Part shown: positions 11,568 through 22,897 of the stretch, in pieces | How the letters are laid out: every line of letters begins with the position of its first letter | Position numbering within the stretch: the stretch's first letter is position 1 | The notes under the pieces: model-generated | Seen by the model: the letters and a program-made list of their open reading frames with translations, nothing else | Database searches by the model: none | Told to the model about the DNA's origin: nothing | Assembly (NCBI GenBank): GCA_024291935.2 | Contig: CM044320.1 | Span: 29,666,001 to 29,730,000 of the forward strand | Source: Okapia johnstoni | Taxonomy: Eukaryota > Chordata > Mammalia > Artiodactyla > Giraffidae | Length of the DNA: 64,000 bases | Reading direction: 5' to 3' | Translations under genes and position numbers: made by a program

Positions 11568-11775
11568 CGGCTTCCTTGGTGGCTCAGATGGTAAAGAATC
11601 TGCCTGCAATTACAGAAGACCTGGATTCGATCGCTGGGTTGGGAAGATCCCCTGGAGTAGGAAATGGCTACCTGCTATAGTATTCTTGCTTGGAAAATTC
11701 TATGGAGAGAAGAGCCTGGCAGGCTACAGTCTATGGAGTCACAAAGAGTGGGACACAACTGGGTACAGCAACAAA
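11568..11775 (+). mobile_element. Bov-tA SINE
   Basis: Full-length and moderately diverged. A box (tggtggctcagatggtaaag), B-box-like ggattcgatcg, BovB-like tail, and an acagcaacaaaaa end. A clean flanking direct repeat was not found. Confidence 0.9.
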
Positions 11776-12655
11776 AATTAATTTCTCATATCTTAGAAAT
11801 CACTGTCCTTTGTTGTCTGGTGTTCCATGTCTTAAGAGTCATTGATTTTGTCCTTTTTTGAATTGTTTCAGCAGGAGGCTAAATTCCTGTTACTTCATCT
11901 TGATCAGAAGCAGAAATACCATAGTATATTACCATTATTAACCTACGGTTGTAGTTCCCCTTCCTGAACTGTGAGGTCCTTAATAGTAGGGCGTTCATTT
12001 ATAGCACCTAGTACCATGTTGTACTTTGCACAACACTTTCTCAACAGGTTTTTAAAACATGACCAGGGCAAAAGAAAAGTGAGAAAGAAAATTAAATGGA
12101 TACTACATCTTCTACAAGGTTTCCCAGAACACAATTATTGCAAGGGCTCCTTTTATTATAAACACAAGGCCGAACTCTCTTGCATACCAATCTTAAAGCA
12201 AGGATGCTTACAAAGCCACTTAAAAATGGTACTCAATACATAATACATGTATTATTTTTCATTATTAATCAGAGCCCATGAAAAACATGGTATCAATATT
12301 GTAATACAAAAATTAAACAGTATTGTTTGACTTAGTCTGATAATAATAAATACTAAAGCTCCCTGAATTACAGAGATTCTTTCACTGATAATAATTTGAA
12401 CTTCTCTGGTTATACTGCCGTTTTGTGGGAAGACAATTAAATGATGTTTAACTACATACATGTTTCAGTAACTGCTTTCATTAAACATTTCATGTAGATT
12501 ATTATATTAGACATTATTACCTGACAGTCTGACAAACCTGCACTCTTTAGTGGGAGAAAATGATATTGGATTGACAATTAATAACATTAAATCCCTAGTT
12601 TTACACAAAGTTATCACCAGTGAAGATAGCTGAGAATACTATAATGAATTAAATT
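11776..12655. other. No recognised feature
   Basis: AT-rich. Short frames on both strands at 11943-12461 show no family. Sequence on either side of the preceding SINE has the look of an old, unassigned interspersed repeat. Confidence 0.4.
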
Positions 12656-12774
12656 ATATCCCCTCCAAATGTATATATTGGACTTCTAACTCCCAGTATC
12701 TCAGAATGTAACCTATTTGGAAATAGGGTCACTGTAGATAAAAGTTAAGATGAAGTCATACTAGAATAGGGTAG

Positions 12775-12972
12775 ACCCTGGTGGCTCAGACAATAAAGAA
12801 TCTGCCTGCAATGCTGGAGACCAGGGTTCAATCCCTAGGGCAGGAAGATCCCCTGGAAAAGGAAATGGCTACCCACTCCAGTATTATTGCCTGGAGAATT
12901 CCATGGACAGAGGAGCCTGGTGGGTTACAGTTCATGGGTTGCAAAGAGTCAGACATGACTTAGCAACTAAGA
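12775..12972 (+). mobile_element. Bov-tA SINE
   Basis: Head begins at ccctggtggctcagac; B box is ggttcaatccc; the BovB-like tail ends near cttagcaactaag. It is inserted into the older repeat. Confidence 0.92.
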
Positions 12973-13145
12973 ATTTCACTAATCAGATATGACTTATGTC
13001 CTTTTAAATAAAGGAAAATTGGATACCCATAGGGAGAACTTCATGTGAAGAAGGCAGAGATCAGGATGATGCTTTTATAAGCCTGAGAAACCTTAATTCC
13101 CCTTGCCCAGTAAGGTTAACATTTTATAGGTTCCAGGGATTAGGA

Positions 13146-13362
13146 GGGCTTCCCTGGTGGTTCAACAGTAGGAGAATCTCCCTGAAATGCAGGAGATCTG
13201 GGTTTGATTCCTGAGTCAGGAAGATCCCCTGGAGAAGGGTATGGCAACCCACTCCAGTATTCTTGCCTGGAGAGTCCCATGGACAGAGGAGCCTCATGGG
13301 CTACAGTCTGTGGGGTCATAAAGAGTCAGACACCACTGAAGCAACTGAGCATGCATGCATGC
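13146..13362 (+). mobile_element. Bov-tA SINE
   Basis: Complete SINE with an atgcatgcatgc end. The flanking gattagg at 13138-13144 and 13366-13372 is the probable target-site duplication. Confidence 0.92.
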
Positions 13363-13430
13363 AGAGATTAGGGTGTACTCATCTTCTTTAGGGGGGAGGG
13401 GGATTATTCTGCCTACCACAGGATCTAAGG

Positions 13431-14964
13431 CAGGTTATATGGGGCTTGTAGCAAGCCCATGTAAAATAATCACAGCAGAATTCTTCTGAGTTTTGATGTG
13501 AAACCATTTCATCTTTGTGAGATATTTTTTCTCTTTTTGAAAAATAGCTAAGTGGTTTGACTAGCTACTGATCTCTGATAGAGAGTAACTTCTTAACCAT
13601 GGAGTATCAGGTGAAAAGGTTTTGGAAGACAGTTCTCTATGGTTTCCTCTGAACATCTCATTTTCAGGTCAATGTTCTGGACTCTCTTTTGGTGGATGTT
13701 TGCATAGGAAACAGACTGAGAAAATAGAGATTAAGTGTCCCTTCAGTATGAAGATTGGGCAGTTCTGCTAAAAGCCTCCTTAAAACACTAGGGTTTCCTA
13801 AGTGCAGGGTTCCTCAGTTATGACACAAGCACAAATATTGTGTTTAGCATCCACTTGGGCCCTGTGGAGTTTTAGGGACAAAGACCCAATGCACACATGA
13901 AGCTTTGTCTTTTTCACTCTGCCATGAGTAACAAAGTCCTTTGCCTCTAACCCAGGAGCTGTGTATCTTCTGCTAGCAGCTAAGAAACTGTAGCAGGCTA
14001 ACTTAGCTTGTCAGAAGAGTAAGATCTCAGACCCTTCTAAGTTTATGAGTTTTGGTGACAAGGATGAGATGCTGACAGAGACACACAATGTTGTCTGGAA
14101 GAGGAAAGAACAATGCCTCTTTGTGGACTGGCTTAGGGGGTCTGAGGAGCCTTCTCAGGATCCAGTAGCAAATGCTCTTTCTCGAGTAGTGGGTGAAATG
14201 GGAGAGTCAGGGACTCTTCTTGTCTTATGTTTCAGCGAGGCTGAGCGCCAGGAATTAAGGTAGAAACAAGCTGCCTCAGTGGTGTGTGTGTGTTGTTGGT
14301 CCCTTTCTTCCAGGCAGGAAGAGAAGGAGTCAAGCAGGCTCTAAATCTAACAGAGAGCTTTGGATGTAAAAGCTTTAGAAGTTCTCTTGGCTGAATCATG
14401 ATACAGTCACTCAAAACCGGAAGTGCCTTGTAGACTGGCAGCAAAAACAAATGTGCCTTTCTTGTGATCATGAAGGCTCTCTTTCTCTCTCCCCAACCCT
14501 GTTCCCTCGCTCACACTAGTCCCCAACCTCAGCTACTTCCTCAGTATGCTGGGGAATACTGGAAAGGGAAGGATTCTGTCTCCTATGGTTCTGTTAGGTA
14601 TGAGACCATAGTCTCCATCCTACACAGACCCAGAGGAGAAGGGGTGTCTGGATCTCACTGATAGGTTTGTGGGCAGGGATTAGATGGAGGAGAAAGACTA
14701 ATGAGACCTGGTGTGTTGCTTTTGCTGCTTCTACAAATTGGTGTGTTATACACTTGTACTTCCTTGTCATATAAGTACCAAAGGAGCCTACTGAAATCTA
14801 GAAAGAGTTGCAGGTAGAGAGAAGTGCTAGTGCCACTTGCCACCAGAGGGGCTTCCTGATTGAATAGGAGTGTTATTCTTCCCTCTGATATTCAAAGTTT
14901 TCATTATAGAGGTAATGTCTTTTTGTTTGTTAAGTCAGAAATTTCAGTCTCAATAGCCCAGATA
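13431..14964. other. No recognised feature
   Basis: Contains short frames (for example 14045-14263 plus and 14232-14471 minus) with no recognisable domain. It lies directly upstream of a decayed retroviral pol and might include unrecognisable parts of the same provirus, but nothing in it shows that directly. Confidence 0.4.
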
Positions 14965-15885
14965 AGCCCTGATGAGTTATCATATTTCTGCCACCAGGAG
15001 TCGCTGATCAATCCTGAGAAAACTCATATTTGCCAAGTAAGTCTTCTCAGGACTGAAAGGATGGATTCACAATGCTCAGCCCATCCAGCACTCAAAGAAC
15101 AACTGCTGTGTCTTTGGTTCCTCATCACCAAAGAGCAGGTCCAGCACCATATTGGGCACATTGGGTACTGGGGATGGTATGAGTCTCTAAAACTGATGTT
15201 TTTGACAATCGGAGCTTCTAGCAAAGGGAGGCAGCCTCCACCTGGGAGTAGCCTTTGGGGTTTTAAACTTGTGTCCTCCTTGACATGCTGCCAAGTACAC
15301 ACCTATAGGAAATCAGCTACTAGCTTGCTCCTCAGCTCTTTGTCAAAACTTAATGCCTGGTCCACTGAGGTGTTATGGAACTCTGATTTGACATTTCATT
15401 TTAAGTGATTTAATTTTGACTCAATGACTAGTAATGGGAATGGATCAAAAAGCATTATTTGTCAATCGGGAATTATACATTCAAGGATGTACCCTGTCTG
15501 GCCCCAGTGGCATCTCAGTTATACATACAAAAGTGGCAGCTATTCTTCTGGACGAAACTTTATCCCTTACTCCTCGACAGGAAGCTAAGCTCCTGGCTCA
15601 ATGGAGACCTTGATGCTCAGAGTTTCTCCAAAATGCCTGGGCCTGGTTCACCAATGTTGACACTCTTTGAGCTACTGAGCAGCTGAATTCATAGTAGCCC
15701 TTGAAACAAATATATGTTATGTCTTTGCCTTTCCAGACCATTTACCATCTGACAGTGATGCACCTTTTATCACAAAAACTGCTTCCCCTAGCTCCCCTTC
15801 CTCTAGGTCATATGCCTTAGGAGCACAATTTGGTCACTCAATGCAACAGTCCCCAGAAAGTGATAATCATTTTTCACCTGCTTTT
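14965..15885 (+). pseudogene. Decayed endogenous retrovirus pol remnant
   Basis: The open frame 14860-15408 (182 codons) contains, at about residues 50-62 and 90-105, an INPEKTHICQ-like stretch and ITKEQVQHHIGHIGYW. Their order and spacing match the end of the palm/thumb of retroviral reverse transcriptases. A second frame, about 15450-15613, gives LFVNRELYIQG and LTPRQEAKLLAQW, resembling an RNase H start followed by its glutamate helix. A third block, about 15697-15885, is compatible with a later pol region but is weak. The blocks sit in different frames with stops between them, so no functional product exists. Pol would copy viral RNA in the cytoplasmic core. No gag, env, LTR or primer-binding site was identified beside it. 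The class (ERV1 or ERV-L-like) is unresolved, and a chance match cannot be fully excluded. Confidence 0.5.
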
Positions 15886-15954
15886 AGGTGATTTTCAGAA
15901 TTAAAATTATTGGGGATCAAACAGATTTATTTTAAAAATTTGGACTTCCATTTT

Positions 15955-16207
15955 TTTTTTCTGTTGATTAGATTTCTTTTTTTTTTAATTTATTTTAGTT
16001 GGGGGCTAATTACTTTACAATATTGTAGTAGTTTTTGCCATACATTGACATGAATCAGCCATGGGTCCACACGTGCTCCCCATCCTGAACCCCCACCCCC
16101 ACCCCCCTCCCCATCCCATCCCTCTGGGCCATCCCAATGCCCCAGCCCTGAGCACCCATCCCATGCATAGAACATGGAATGGTGTTCTGTTTCACACATG
16201 ACAATAT
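15955..16207 (-). mobile_element. L1 3' end, ruminant type
   Basis: T-rich left edge (reverse poly-A), then the reverse of the bovid L1 3' UTR, including ttgccatacattgacatgaa and a C-rich stretch at 16089-16120. The direct repeat acttccatttt at 15944-15954 and 16208-16218 brackets the insertion. It is 5'-truncated to about 250 bp. Confidence 0.9.
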
Positions 16208-16366
16208 ACTTCCATTTTGAATATTATTGAGGATGACTCATCTTTCCTTTTCCTGATATTAATCCCAGGCTAGCCTGCTTGATACTTCTTCCAGAAGGGA
16301 ACCCAGCCAGAAGAAGGCTTATACAAATCAAGCTTAATTCTGGTAAAGTTTTATAAAAGTGACCTT

Positions 16367-16703
16367 GGCTGTCCTCCACTATCTCCTGGAGTTTGCTCAA
16401 ATTCATGCCCATTGAGTCGGTGATACTATCTCACCATCTCATCCTCTGCCACTGTCTTCTCCTTTTGTCTTCATTCTTTCCCAACATTAGTGTCTTTTCC
16501 AATGAGTCAGGTCTTCACATTAGGTGGCCAAAGTACTGGAGCTCCAGCTTCAGCATCAGTTGTTCTCCAGTAAATATTCAGGGTTGATTTCCTTTAGGAC
16601 AGACTGGTTTGATCTCCTTTCAAACTCTCAAGAGTCTTCTCCAGCACACAATTTGAAAGCATCAATTCTTCTGTGCTCAGCCTTGTTTATGGTTCAACTA
16701 CTA
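16367..16703 (-). mobile_element. BovB LINE fragment, diverged
   Basis: Antisense BovB 3' region lacking the extreme terminus. It spans the reverse of the C-terminal coding region and ends near gttcaactac. It is more diverged than the other copies, so it is an older insertion or an older lineage. Confidence 0.85.
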
Positions 16704-16870
16704 TGTATGATATAAATAAGATACAAGGATATATTTTACAGCACAAGGAATAGAGCCAATATTTTATAATAACTATAAATGGAATATAACCTTTAAAATT
16801 GTGAATTACAATGCTGTATACCTGAAACATATAATATTGTACAATTATATCATTACCTCAATAAAAGGCT
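16704..16870 (+). mobile_element. L1 3' terminus (older subfamily)
   Basis: Sense L1 3' end with acagcacaaggaatagagcc and a final cctcaataaaa. It directly abuts the BovB fragment, with no detectable spacer. Confidence 0.75.
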
Positions 16871-18261
16871 AAATTATCTAATTAATTTTATCTCAGTACA
16901 TTTAGTTGATTGAAGAACTGTTTTTCTGAGCTCTTATAAATTTCTATAGCACTTCCTTAAGATTAAGGGAATGGAAAGTTGCATAAGACAAAGTCCTCAT
17001 CTTAGAGCATTAGCAGTTAAAGAAATTTTCATTATTCATTTAGTAAAGCCTTTCCCCATTCCTCTAAAAGATTTGAATCTGAAACAACTGCTGAAAGGCC
17101 ATGGTTGGAATAATATTCTTTTGGGTAGCAAAAAGACAATATTAGCCTAAAGATACTCTAGCGCCAATAGACTGCCTCCCCTACTGAACCACCTACATGC
17201 AGTTAAATATAGATATTAAGCTATAAAGTCATATTTAGTTTAATTTGGGGTTCTTTATATTCCTTACTGACAGCCTTATGAACTGTTCAGTTTCTGCTCT
17301 GAAAAGTTTGAATGCTGGTGTCTCTAAGAGCTTGAAATTTTAAACTTTGTATTCCTATTTTGTTTAATAAGCACTTTTCATAAACCATCATTTCAACTCT
17401 TTGCTCAAGAAAAGTAAGTTCTGTTATAACATTTCACCTAATTTTGGAAGACAGTTTTTAAAAACGAGTCTCCAACAGGCAAGGAAATTATCATCTACTG
17501 CAACATTAACTGCAATGAAGTTAAAAATAGTAAAACTTATTTTATAAATTGGCATTTTCTTTACAATTCCTCCCAATGTTTTTCTTCCTTTGTTAACAAT
17601 TTATGTTATAATTTTTAAAAATCCTCACAAAAGTGATATAACTGCTGCACAGTTCAATTATAATAACTGCACAGCAAAGATTTCCAAGCATCTTGCCCTT
17701 TGTTCAAAATCTTTTTTTTTGCTTCCTGAGAGAAGGTTATTGTACAATAATTACACACCTTGTTAGACCTTATGAATTTAGTTCTGTACACTCTTCTCTG
17801 TTACCTTATTAGCAAAGAGGATGGGATATGACACCAGATTAACAGTAAGTATTGACAGGAATGAATCTTTAATAATTCCTGGCTCCAAACAGAAGCACCG
17901 ATTATGACTAAAATAATTAGATTCAACTAATGAGAAGAGTATAGGTAATATATCCAAGTTTCTCTAGATTTATTTCTTCTCCAGGATATGGACACTTTTA
18001 ATAAGAAAGATTTGAGAAAAGAAGCATTAAGAAGAGAGAGAGAGATGAATCATGAGGAGGACTTTATTTTTATTCCCCACCTAACTTCCTCACTATCCAA
18101 ATTCTGGTTTTTACCTAAGCAGATCATAAAAAATAATGTATACTATCCATGTTGTCCTCTCTATGGCCCAACTTTCGGCTCTTCTTTCCTGTTTCAGTGA
18201 GTTCAAGACTAATGATTAAGATATCTCTCAAACTCCCCTCCCATCCAGCCTCCCACATAAC
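16871..18261. other. Repeat-poor interval
   Basis: About 1.4 kb without recognisable recent repeats. AT-rich. The frame at 17988-18200 has no known domain. Confidence 0.45.
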
Positions 18262-18440
18262 ACTGATCAGGGTTCCATGTGCTATATACAGTAGGTCCTT
18301 GTTGGTTATCCATTTTAAATACAGCAGTGTGTAAAGGGCCATTCAAAACTCCTTTGGGAGAGAATGGATACATATATATGTACGGCTGAGTCCCTTCACT
18401 GTTCTCTTGAAACTGTGACAACATTGTCTGTTAATCGGCT
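18262..18440 (+). mobile_element. L1 3' end with inverted 5' piece
   Basis: 18262-18338 is antisense L1 (gtgctatatacagtaggtcc). 18339-18440 is the sense bovid L1 terminus (gagagaatggatacat, then acaacattgtctgttaatcg). This is the same antisense-then-sense layout as at 1-266, indicating twin priming. Confidence 0.8.
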
Positions 18441-18445
18441 ATGTC

Positions 18446-18560
18446 CTTGTTCAGTCACCAAGTCATGTCTGACTCTGTGACCCCATGGACTGCAGCACAG
18501 CAGGCTTCCCTGCCCTTCACCATCTTCCAGAGTTTGCTGAAATTCATGTCCGTTGAGTCC
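18446..18560 (-). mobile_element. BovB 3' tail fragment
   Basis: About 115 bp of reversed BovB terminus (ttcagtcaccaagtcatgtc through the reverse of the ctttgagcaaactc-type region), adjacent to the L1 end. Confidence 0.82.
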
Positions 18561-18694
18561 CCAGGACAAAATAAAAGATTCTTTTATTTTAAAAAGGATG
18601 TTATCTCATTTTCCTCTATAATATTTCAGGAATTATTCAGTATTATTTTATCAATTTCAGAGCCCTAGTCCTCAACTTCAGGTGATCAATAAGC

Positions 18695-19405
18695 AGTTAG
18701 TAGCCATACAAAAACTCATTTATTCAAATACTTATTGAATGCTAATTATGGGATAGACTCTAGTCTGAGTAACACAATTATTGGTGTGAAAGGGTGATAA
18801 TAATAAATACATTCAATCATAAAGGTTTCAGTCTGGGAGGAGATAGATGCTAATTAAGAAATTAAGGTGATGGGATTTCCCTCGTGTCGTGGTCCAGTGG
18901 TTAAGAATTTGCTTTGCAATGCAGGGAACTAAGATTCTACATGCCAAGGAGCAACTAAACCCACAACTAGAGAGTCTGTGCATCACAAAGGAAGGTCCCA
19001 TAAGATGCAATGAAGATCCTGCATGCCACAACTACTAAGACCTAATGCAGCCAAAGAAATGAAATAAATAAATATTCTTTAAAAAAGAAATTAAGGTGAA
19101 AATGTTATTAAGAAGACCAGGGTGGAAGCATGTAATGGAGACCTAAACTATTATGGAATGGAACAAACTGATTTGCAACAAGTGAGGAAATACATTCCAG
19201 TAAATAACAATTTTTAAATGCATCATGAAGCCCTATAGAAGTTAGCAAAAGTGTTTGGGCATGAGAAAGAAAGTTGATGGAAATTAAGAACAACAATCCT
19301 AACAGAGAAAACATGCGCGAAGACTTGGAGTGAGCAAGAACACACTGCAATCCATGAGCTAAGAGGGTTAATATGACTGGAGCATTGAGAACAAGTAGGG
19401 TGTCT
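18695..19405 (+). mobile_element. Probable ancient L1ME-type 3' repeat
   Basis: Degenerate sequence reading actcatttattcaaatacttattgaatgctaatta and further motifs (aggaaatacattccag, gaagacttggag, atgactggagcattgag) in the order known for an old mammal-wide LINE 3' region. It is split by a CHR SINE at 18871. Family assignment is tentative. Confidence 0.4.
18871..19085 (+). mobile_element. CHR-type tRNA SINE
   Basis: Artiodactyl CHR SINE: gggatttccctcgtgtcgtg head, aatgcagggaactaagattc, and a CA-rich body ending in aaataaataaatattcttt. A 14-bp perfect target-site duplication, agaaattaaggtga, lies at 18857-18870 and 19086-19099. Confidence 0.93.
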
Positions 19406-19765
19406 CTTAAAGGGGTTCCTTCAATCTCTATCCTAAGCCTTCTTTTCTTCTCATTTTATACTATATCTGTGACTTCAAGGAACCATGGCTTTTATTATGA
19501 AATACAAGAAAGACAAGAAAACAGTTTACAATTTTAATTCTGTAGATAGCTCTTCTGAATTCTACATAGTTATATACTACAGTCCACTCAAGGCCTCCAA
19601 CTGTTTCAAAGGCAACTCAAATTCCAGATGTACAAAATCAGACTAATAATGCCCCCTGAAAATTATCCTCTTCTAATGTTCCCTGTCTTTTCATTATCTC
19701 ATCTGTTTTTTTCCATTAATGCCCTCTTTCTATTCCAATATTCAATCCAAGGTACCATGTTGCAT
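19406..19765. other. No recognised feature
   Basis: Unique AT-rich sequence; nothing supportable is seen. Confidence 0.45.
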
Positions 19766-20053
19766 TGAGTTGTTTTTTTAAAAGTTATTTAATTTATTTA
19801 TTTGACTGTGTGGGGTCTTAGTTGTGACACATGGAATCTTCCTTGTAGCATGTGAAATCTTTCGTTGCAGTGGTCAGGCTCTTCGCTGCGGTATGCAGGT
19901 TTCTCTCTAGTCGTGGTGTGTGGGCTCAACAACTGTGGAAGCTGGCTTAGTTGCCCTGCAGCTTGTGGGAACTTAGTTCCCCCAATTAAGGTTCAAACCC
20001 ATGTCCCCTGCATTGGAAAGCGGATTCTTAACCACTGGATACTAGGGAAGTGA
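19766..20053 (-). mobile_element. CHR-type tRNA SINE, antisense
   Basis: T-rich left edge with ttatttaatttatttatttg, then the reverse CHR body (tggctgtgctggg-like) and the reverse head (ttcttaaccactgga). Plus-strand peptides here are SINE readings. No clean target-site duplication was seen. Confidence 0.88.
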
Positions 20054-20785
20054 CTCTTTATCTTAAAGATCAGAAATGAGGCTTCATTTTGGACAATTGT
20101 CTTCATCTTCCTTCTCTACATTATCCAATGTGTAATCAAACATGTCAATTTTACTTCTTGCTCATCCCTTGAGTAAGTTAGTTTATCTCTACCTCCACCG
20201 TCACTACTTTAGTCTAAGCAATCACCCACTTACCTTTGAACTACTAAAGACCCACTCCTTGGTTTTCTTGCATCTGTTGTCTGGTCATGCCATATTTATT
20301 CTCTACCCTGCAATGTTAAAATTATTCCACACTTTGTAGATTACCCTTTTCTGCTTAGGATGGAGAAAATTGGAAAGAAAATTATGCCCATCCTACAAAA
20401 ATGAAAGCACTGGACAATCTGCAAATTCAAATTGACATCTTTTCTTGAACTACTTATAGAGCAAAGGTCACAGGACAAACAACTAACCTGAAATCCAAAG
20501 ACAACAAGTAATGCCACATTACCTTATTTGATGTGATGTAGCTAACGGTATTTATGTATTTGATGTAAGGTAGCTAATGCTACCTTATCAGAAGCAGAAT
20601 CTGCAGAATTCCACAGTGGTAAAAATGATCCAGCTAGAAATTTTTAAGAAACTGGTAAAGGCTGACTGTGAGCTAACACGAGGAAGAAACTCCTACAGGT
20701 GCAGGTATATGGGAAGAAAAAGAGTCTAGAGGAAACATTACTATAGTGCTGTCGGAAGATGGAAACAGCAGTTACTTTCTTCATT
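20054..20785. other. Unique interval with short tandem duplication
   Basis: No gene seen. It contains an imperfect 26-bp tandem duplication beginning tatttgatgt at 20525-20550 and 20557-20582. Confidence 0.5.
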
Positions 20786-20993
20786 GGCTTCCCTGGTGGC
20801 TCAGTGGTAAAGAATCCATCAGCCAAGCAGGAAATGCAGGTTCAATCCCTGGTTGGGGATGATCTCCTGGAGAAGGAAATGGCAACCCGCTCCAATATTC
20901 CTGCCTGGGCAATCCCATGAACAGAGGAACCTGGCAGGCTATAGTCCATGGGGTCACAAAAGAGTCGGACACAACTTAGTGATTAAACAACAA
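20786..20993 (+). mobile_element. Bov-tA SINE
   Basis: Complete head (ggcttccctggtggctcagt), B box ggttcaatccc, BovB-like tail and a taaacaacaacat end. Confidence 0.93.
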
Positions 20994-21456
20994 CATCTTC
21001 TTTATTGAATAAAGGTCTTAAACTGTTAAGGAAGACAACAAACAATACTCTCCCTTAGGGCACTGTTAAAGTCTCATTCAAACTATGAGTTGACTTTGTT
21101 GCCATTGAATTGACTAGGTTGTATTTTTATTCTTGGTGGAAATATGAGAGACCAGATATGTGATTATAATGGACTTCTAGTTAAAATGAACTATTTATGA
21201 CTTGTAGAAATACGCTCTAAAAATACAAGCTGACTATTCATAAGCTTTACAAACAAGTCATTGCAGCTGGTGGAGGGCAATAGAAAAAAAAATCCTCTCC
21301 TCCTGGGTTAGTGGCAGGAGTATGTGCTGTGCCAGTAAGTAAAGCTGGGAGAAGGGAAGAGATACAGAGGCCACACAACCTAAGTCTGTGACCTAAGTCT
21401 GTGAACACAGTGCTTCCTAAGACTGAGGCTTCATCGCAGAGAAAAGCTCCATACTT
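20994..21456. other. No recognised gene; 13-bp tandem duplication
   Basis: Unique sequence. acctaagtctgtg occurs twice in exact tandem at 21378-21390 and 21391-21403. Confidence 0.5.
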
Positions 21457-21673
21457 TCTCCTGCCATGCTGAGTCGTTTCAGTCGTGTCCAACTCTTTGC
21501 AACCCTATGGACTCCAGCCTGTCAGGCTTCTCTGTCCATGGGATTTTCCAGGCAAGAATACTGGAGTGGGTTGCTGTGACCTCCTCCAGGGGACCTTCCC
21601 AGGGATTGAACCCCTGTCTCCTGTGACTCCTGAATTATAGGCAGATTCTTTACTGCTGAGCCACCAGGGAAGC
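21457..21673 (-). mobile_element. Bov-tA SINE, antisense
   Basis: Tail at the left, reverse head ending ctgagccaccagggaagccc at the right. The target-site duplication ccatactt lies at 21449-21456 and 21674-21681. Confidence 0.93.
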
Positions 21674-21989
21674 CCATACTTGCTTCTACTACCAGACTAA
21701 TAGGTTTAGAAGAACAAATAGCAGCAGTATATGATATAAGAGAAACAGGAGCACATAGAGGGAGCCACTCTGAGTGATTAAGAATAAAGGAGAGACTTCA
21801 AATTAGATTGGAACAGATATTGAGGAAAACGTTCTGCAAACCAGCTCCCATTTTAAATACAAAGTAATTATGGAGGAATTTGAAGTTAGTGGTGCACTTA
21901 TAATAACCATAGTAGTAACAAATACCAAATCCTATTCAACTCTGGAAAAACAGAATCTAAATATCATACTAACAGCCTAGAACAAGAAA
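21674..21989. other. No recognised feature
   Basis: Unique spacer between two antisense SINEs. Confidence 0.45.
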
Positions 21990-22202
21990 GTTCTTAGTCA
22001 CTCAGCAGTGTCTGACTCTGTGACCCCAAGGACTGTAGCCCACCAAGGCTCCGTTTTCCATGGGATTTCCCAGGCAAGAATATTGGAGGGGGTAGCCATT
22101 TCCTACTGGAGGGGATCTCCCTGACCCAGGGATTGAACCCTCATCTCCTGTGTCTCCTACTTGCAGGAGGGTTCTTTACCCGCTGAACCATCAGGCAAGC
22201 CC
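21990..22202 (-). mobile_element. Bov-tA SINE, antisense
   Basis: Complete antisense SINE. An 11-bp exact target-site duplication, agaacaagaaa, at 21979-21989 and 22203-22213 defines its limits. Confidence 0.94.
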
Positions 22203-22374
22203 AGAACAAGAAAAGGCATGCGTAATTCCAGCCATAAAATCTCAGCCTCTGCTATCCTAAATATGATGTTAAAGTTTCAGCAAAAAGACTGGAAGGCATA
22301 AAAAAATCAAGGAAAAGCAGCACAATGGCAAAAGACAAAGAAATCTCTTTGATGTGAACCAGTCTCAAACATGA

Positions 22375-22593
22375 GGGCTTCACAGGTGGCTCAATGGTAA
22401 AGAATCCACCTGCCAATGCAGAAGCTGCAGGAGATGCCAGTTCAATCCCTGGGTCAGGAAGATCCCCTGGAGAAGGAAATGGCAACCCACTCCAGTATTC
22501 TTGCCTGGAGAATCCCCATGGACAGAGGAGCCTGGAAGGCTACAGTCCATAAGGTCACACAAATTTGGACACAATTTAAGTATGCACCAGACA
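22375..22593 (+). mobile_element. Bov-tA SINE
   Basis: Complete, with an extra roughly 10-bp segment in the head between aatgcag and gatgccag, a variant seen in some Bov-tA copies. The tail is intact. The short minus-strand frames over it are not genes. Confidence 0.92.
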
Positions 22594-22609
22594 ACTAGAG
22601 ACAGTCCTT

Positions 22610-22880
22610 ATGCCTCAAAGACTGCTGAAATTATCCAATCTAGCCAATCCTAAACTTGTTTGCCTGACCTCATCTGTTCCTTTCTGAGGAATAAAGGCTC
22701 TTGCCCACAGTCCCTTCCTATCTCCTCTCTGACTCATTACTGACCCTGGTGCTTCCCCATGCGCCCCCCCCACCCTCCACCTCCTGCAGTGTAAGATGCT
22801 TTCTCTTCTTGAGAACTATGAATGATAAGCTATCTTTACAGTGACAACTATCTCCTGATCTGTGGGTGCTACTATTACCT
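22610..22880 (+). mobile_element. Possible solo LTR (R-U5-like)
   Basis: A cctgacctcatctgttcctt region, an AATAAA at 22691-22696 followed by a pyrimidine-rich stretch, then gaactatgaatgataagc and ctcctgatctgtgggtgct. This order (polyadenylation signal, CT-rich region, U5-like end) is typical of class I LTRs. The 5' edge is not defined and may extend left past the SINE at 22375. No internal retroviral sequence adjoins it. Confidence 0.45.
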
Positions 22881-22897
22881 CAAAATTTGTATACTAC

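Larger units (their letters stand above)
12656..13430 (+). mobile_element. Old interspersed repeat split by two SINEs
   Basis: Three blocks (12656-12774, 12975-13145 and 13363-13430) resemble one mammal-wide repeat: a ctcagaatgtaacctatttgg motif, then a gaaggcagagatcaggatgatg motif. I recognise the pattern from many mammalian loci but cannot name the family with certainty. It is interrupted by Bov-tA at 12775 and 13146. Confidence 0.45.

Noticed and set aside
14860..15408. 182-codon plus frame as a host gene
   Set aside because: Its best-readable motifs are retroviral RT-like, continuation is in other frames and no splice structure is seen; recorded as a pol remnant instead.
16080..16125. 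C-rich tract as a G-quadruplex regulator
   Set aside because: It is part of an antisense L1 3' UTR where such C-rich stretches are usual; no independent regulatory context.
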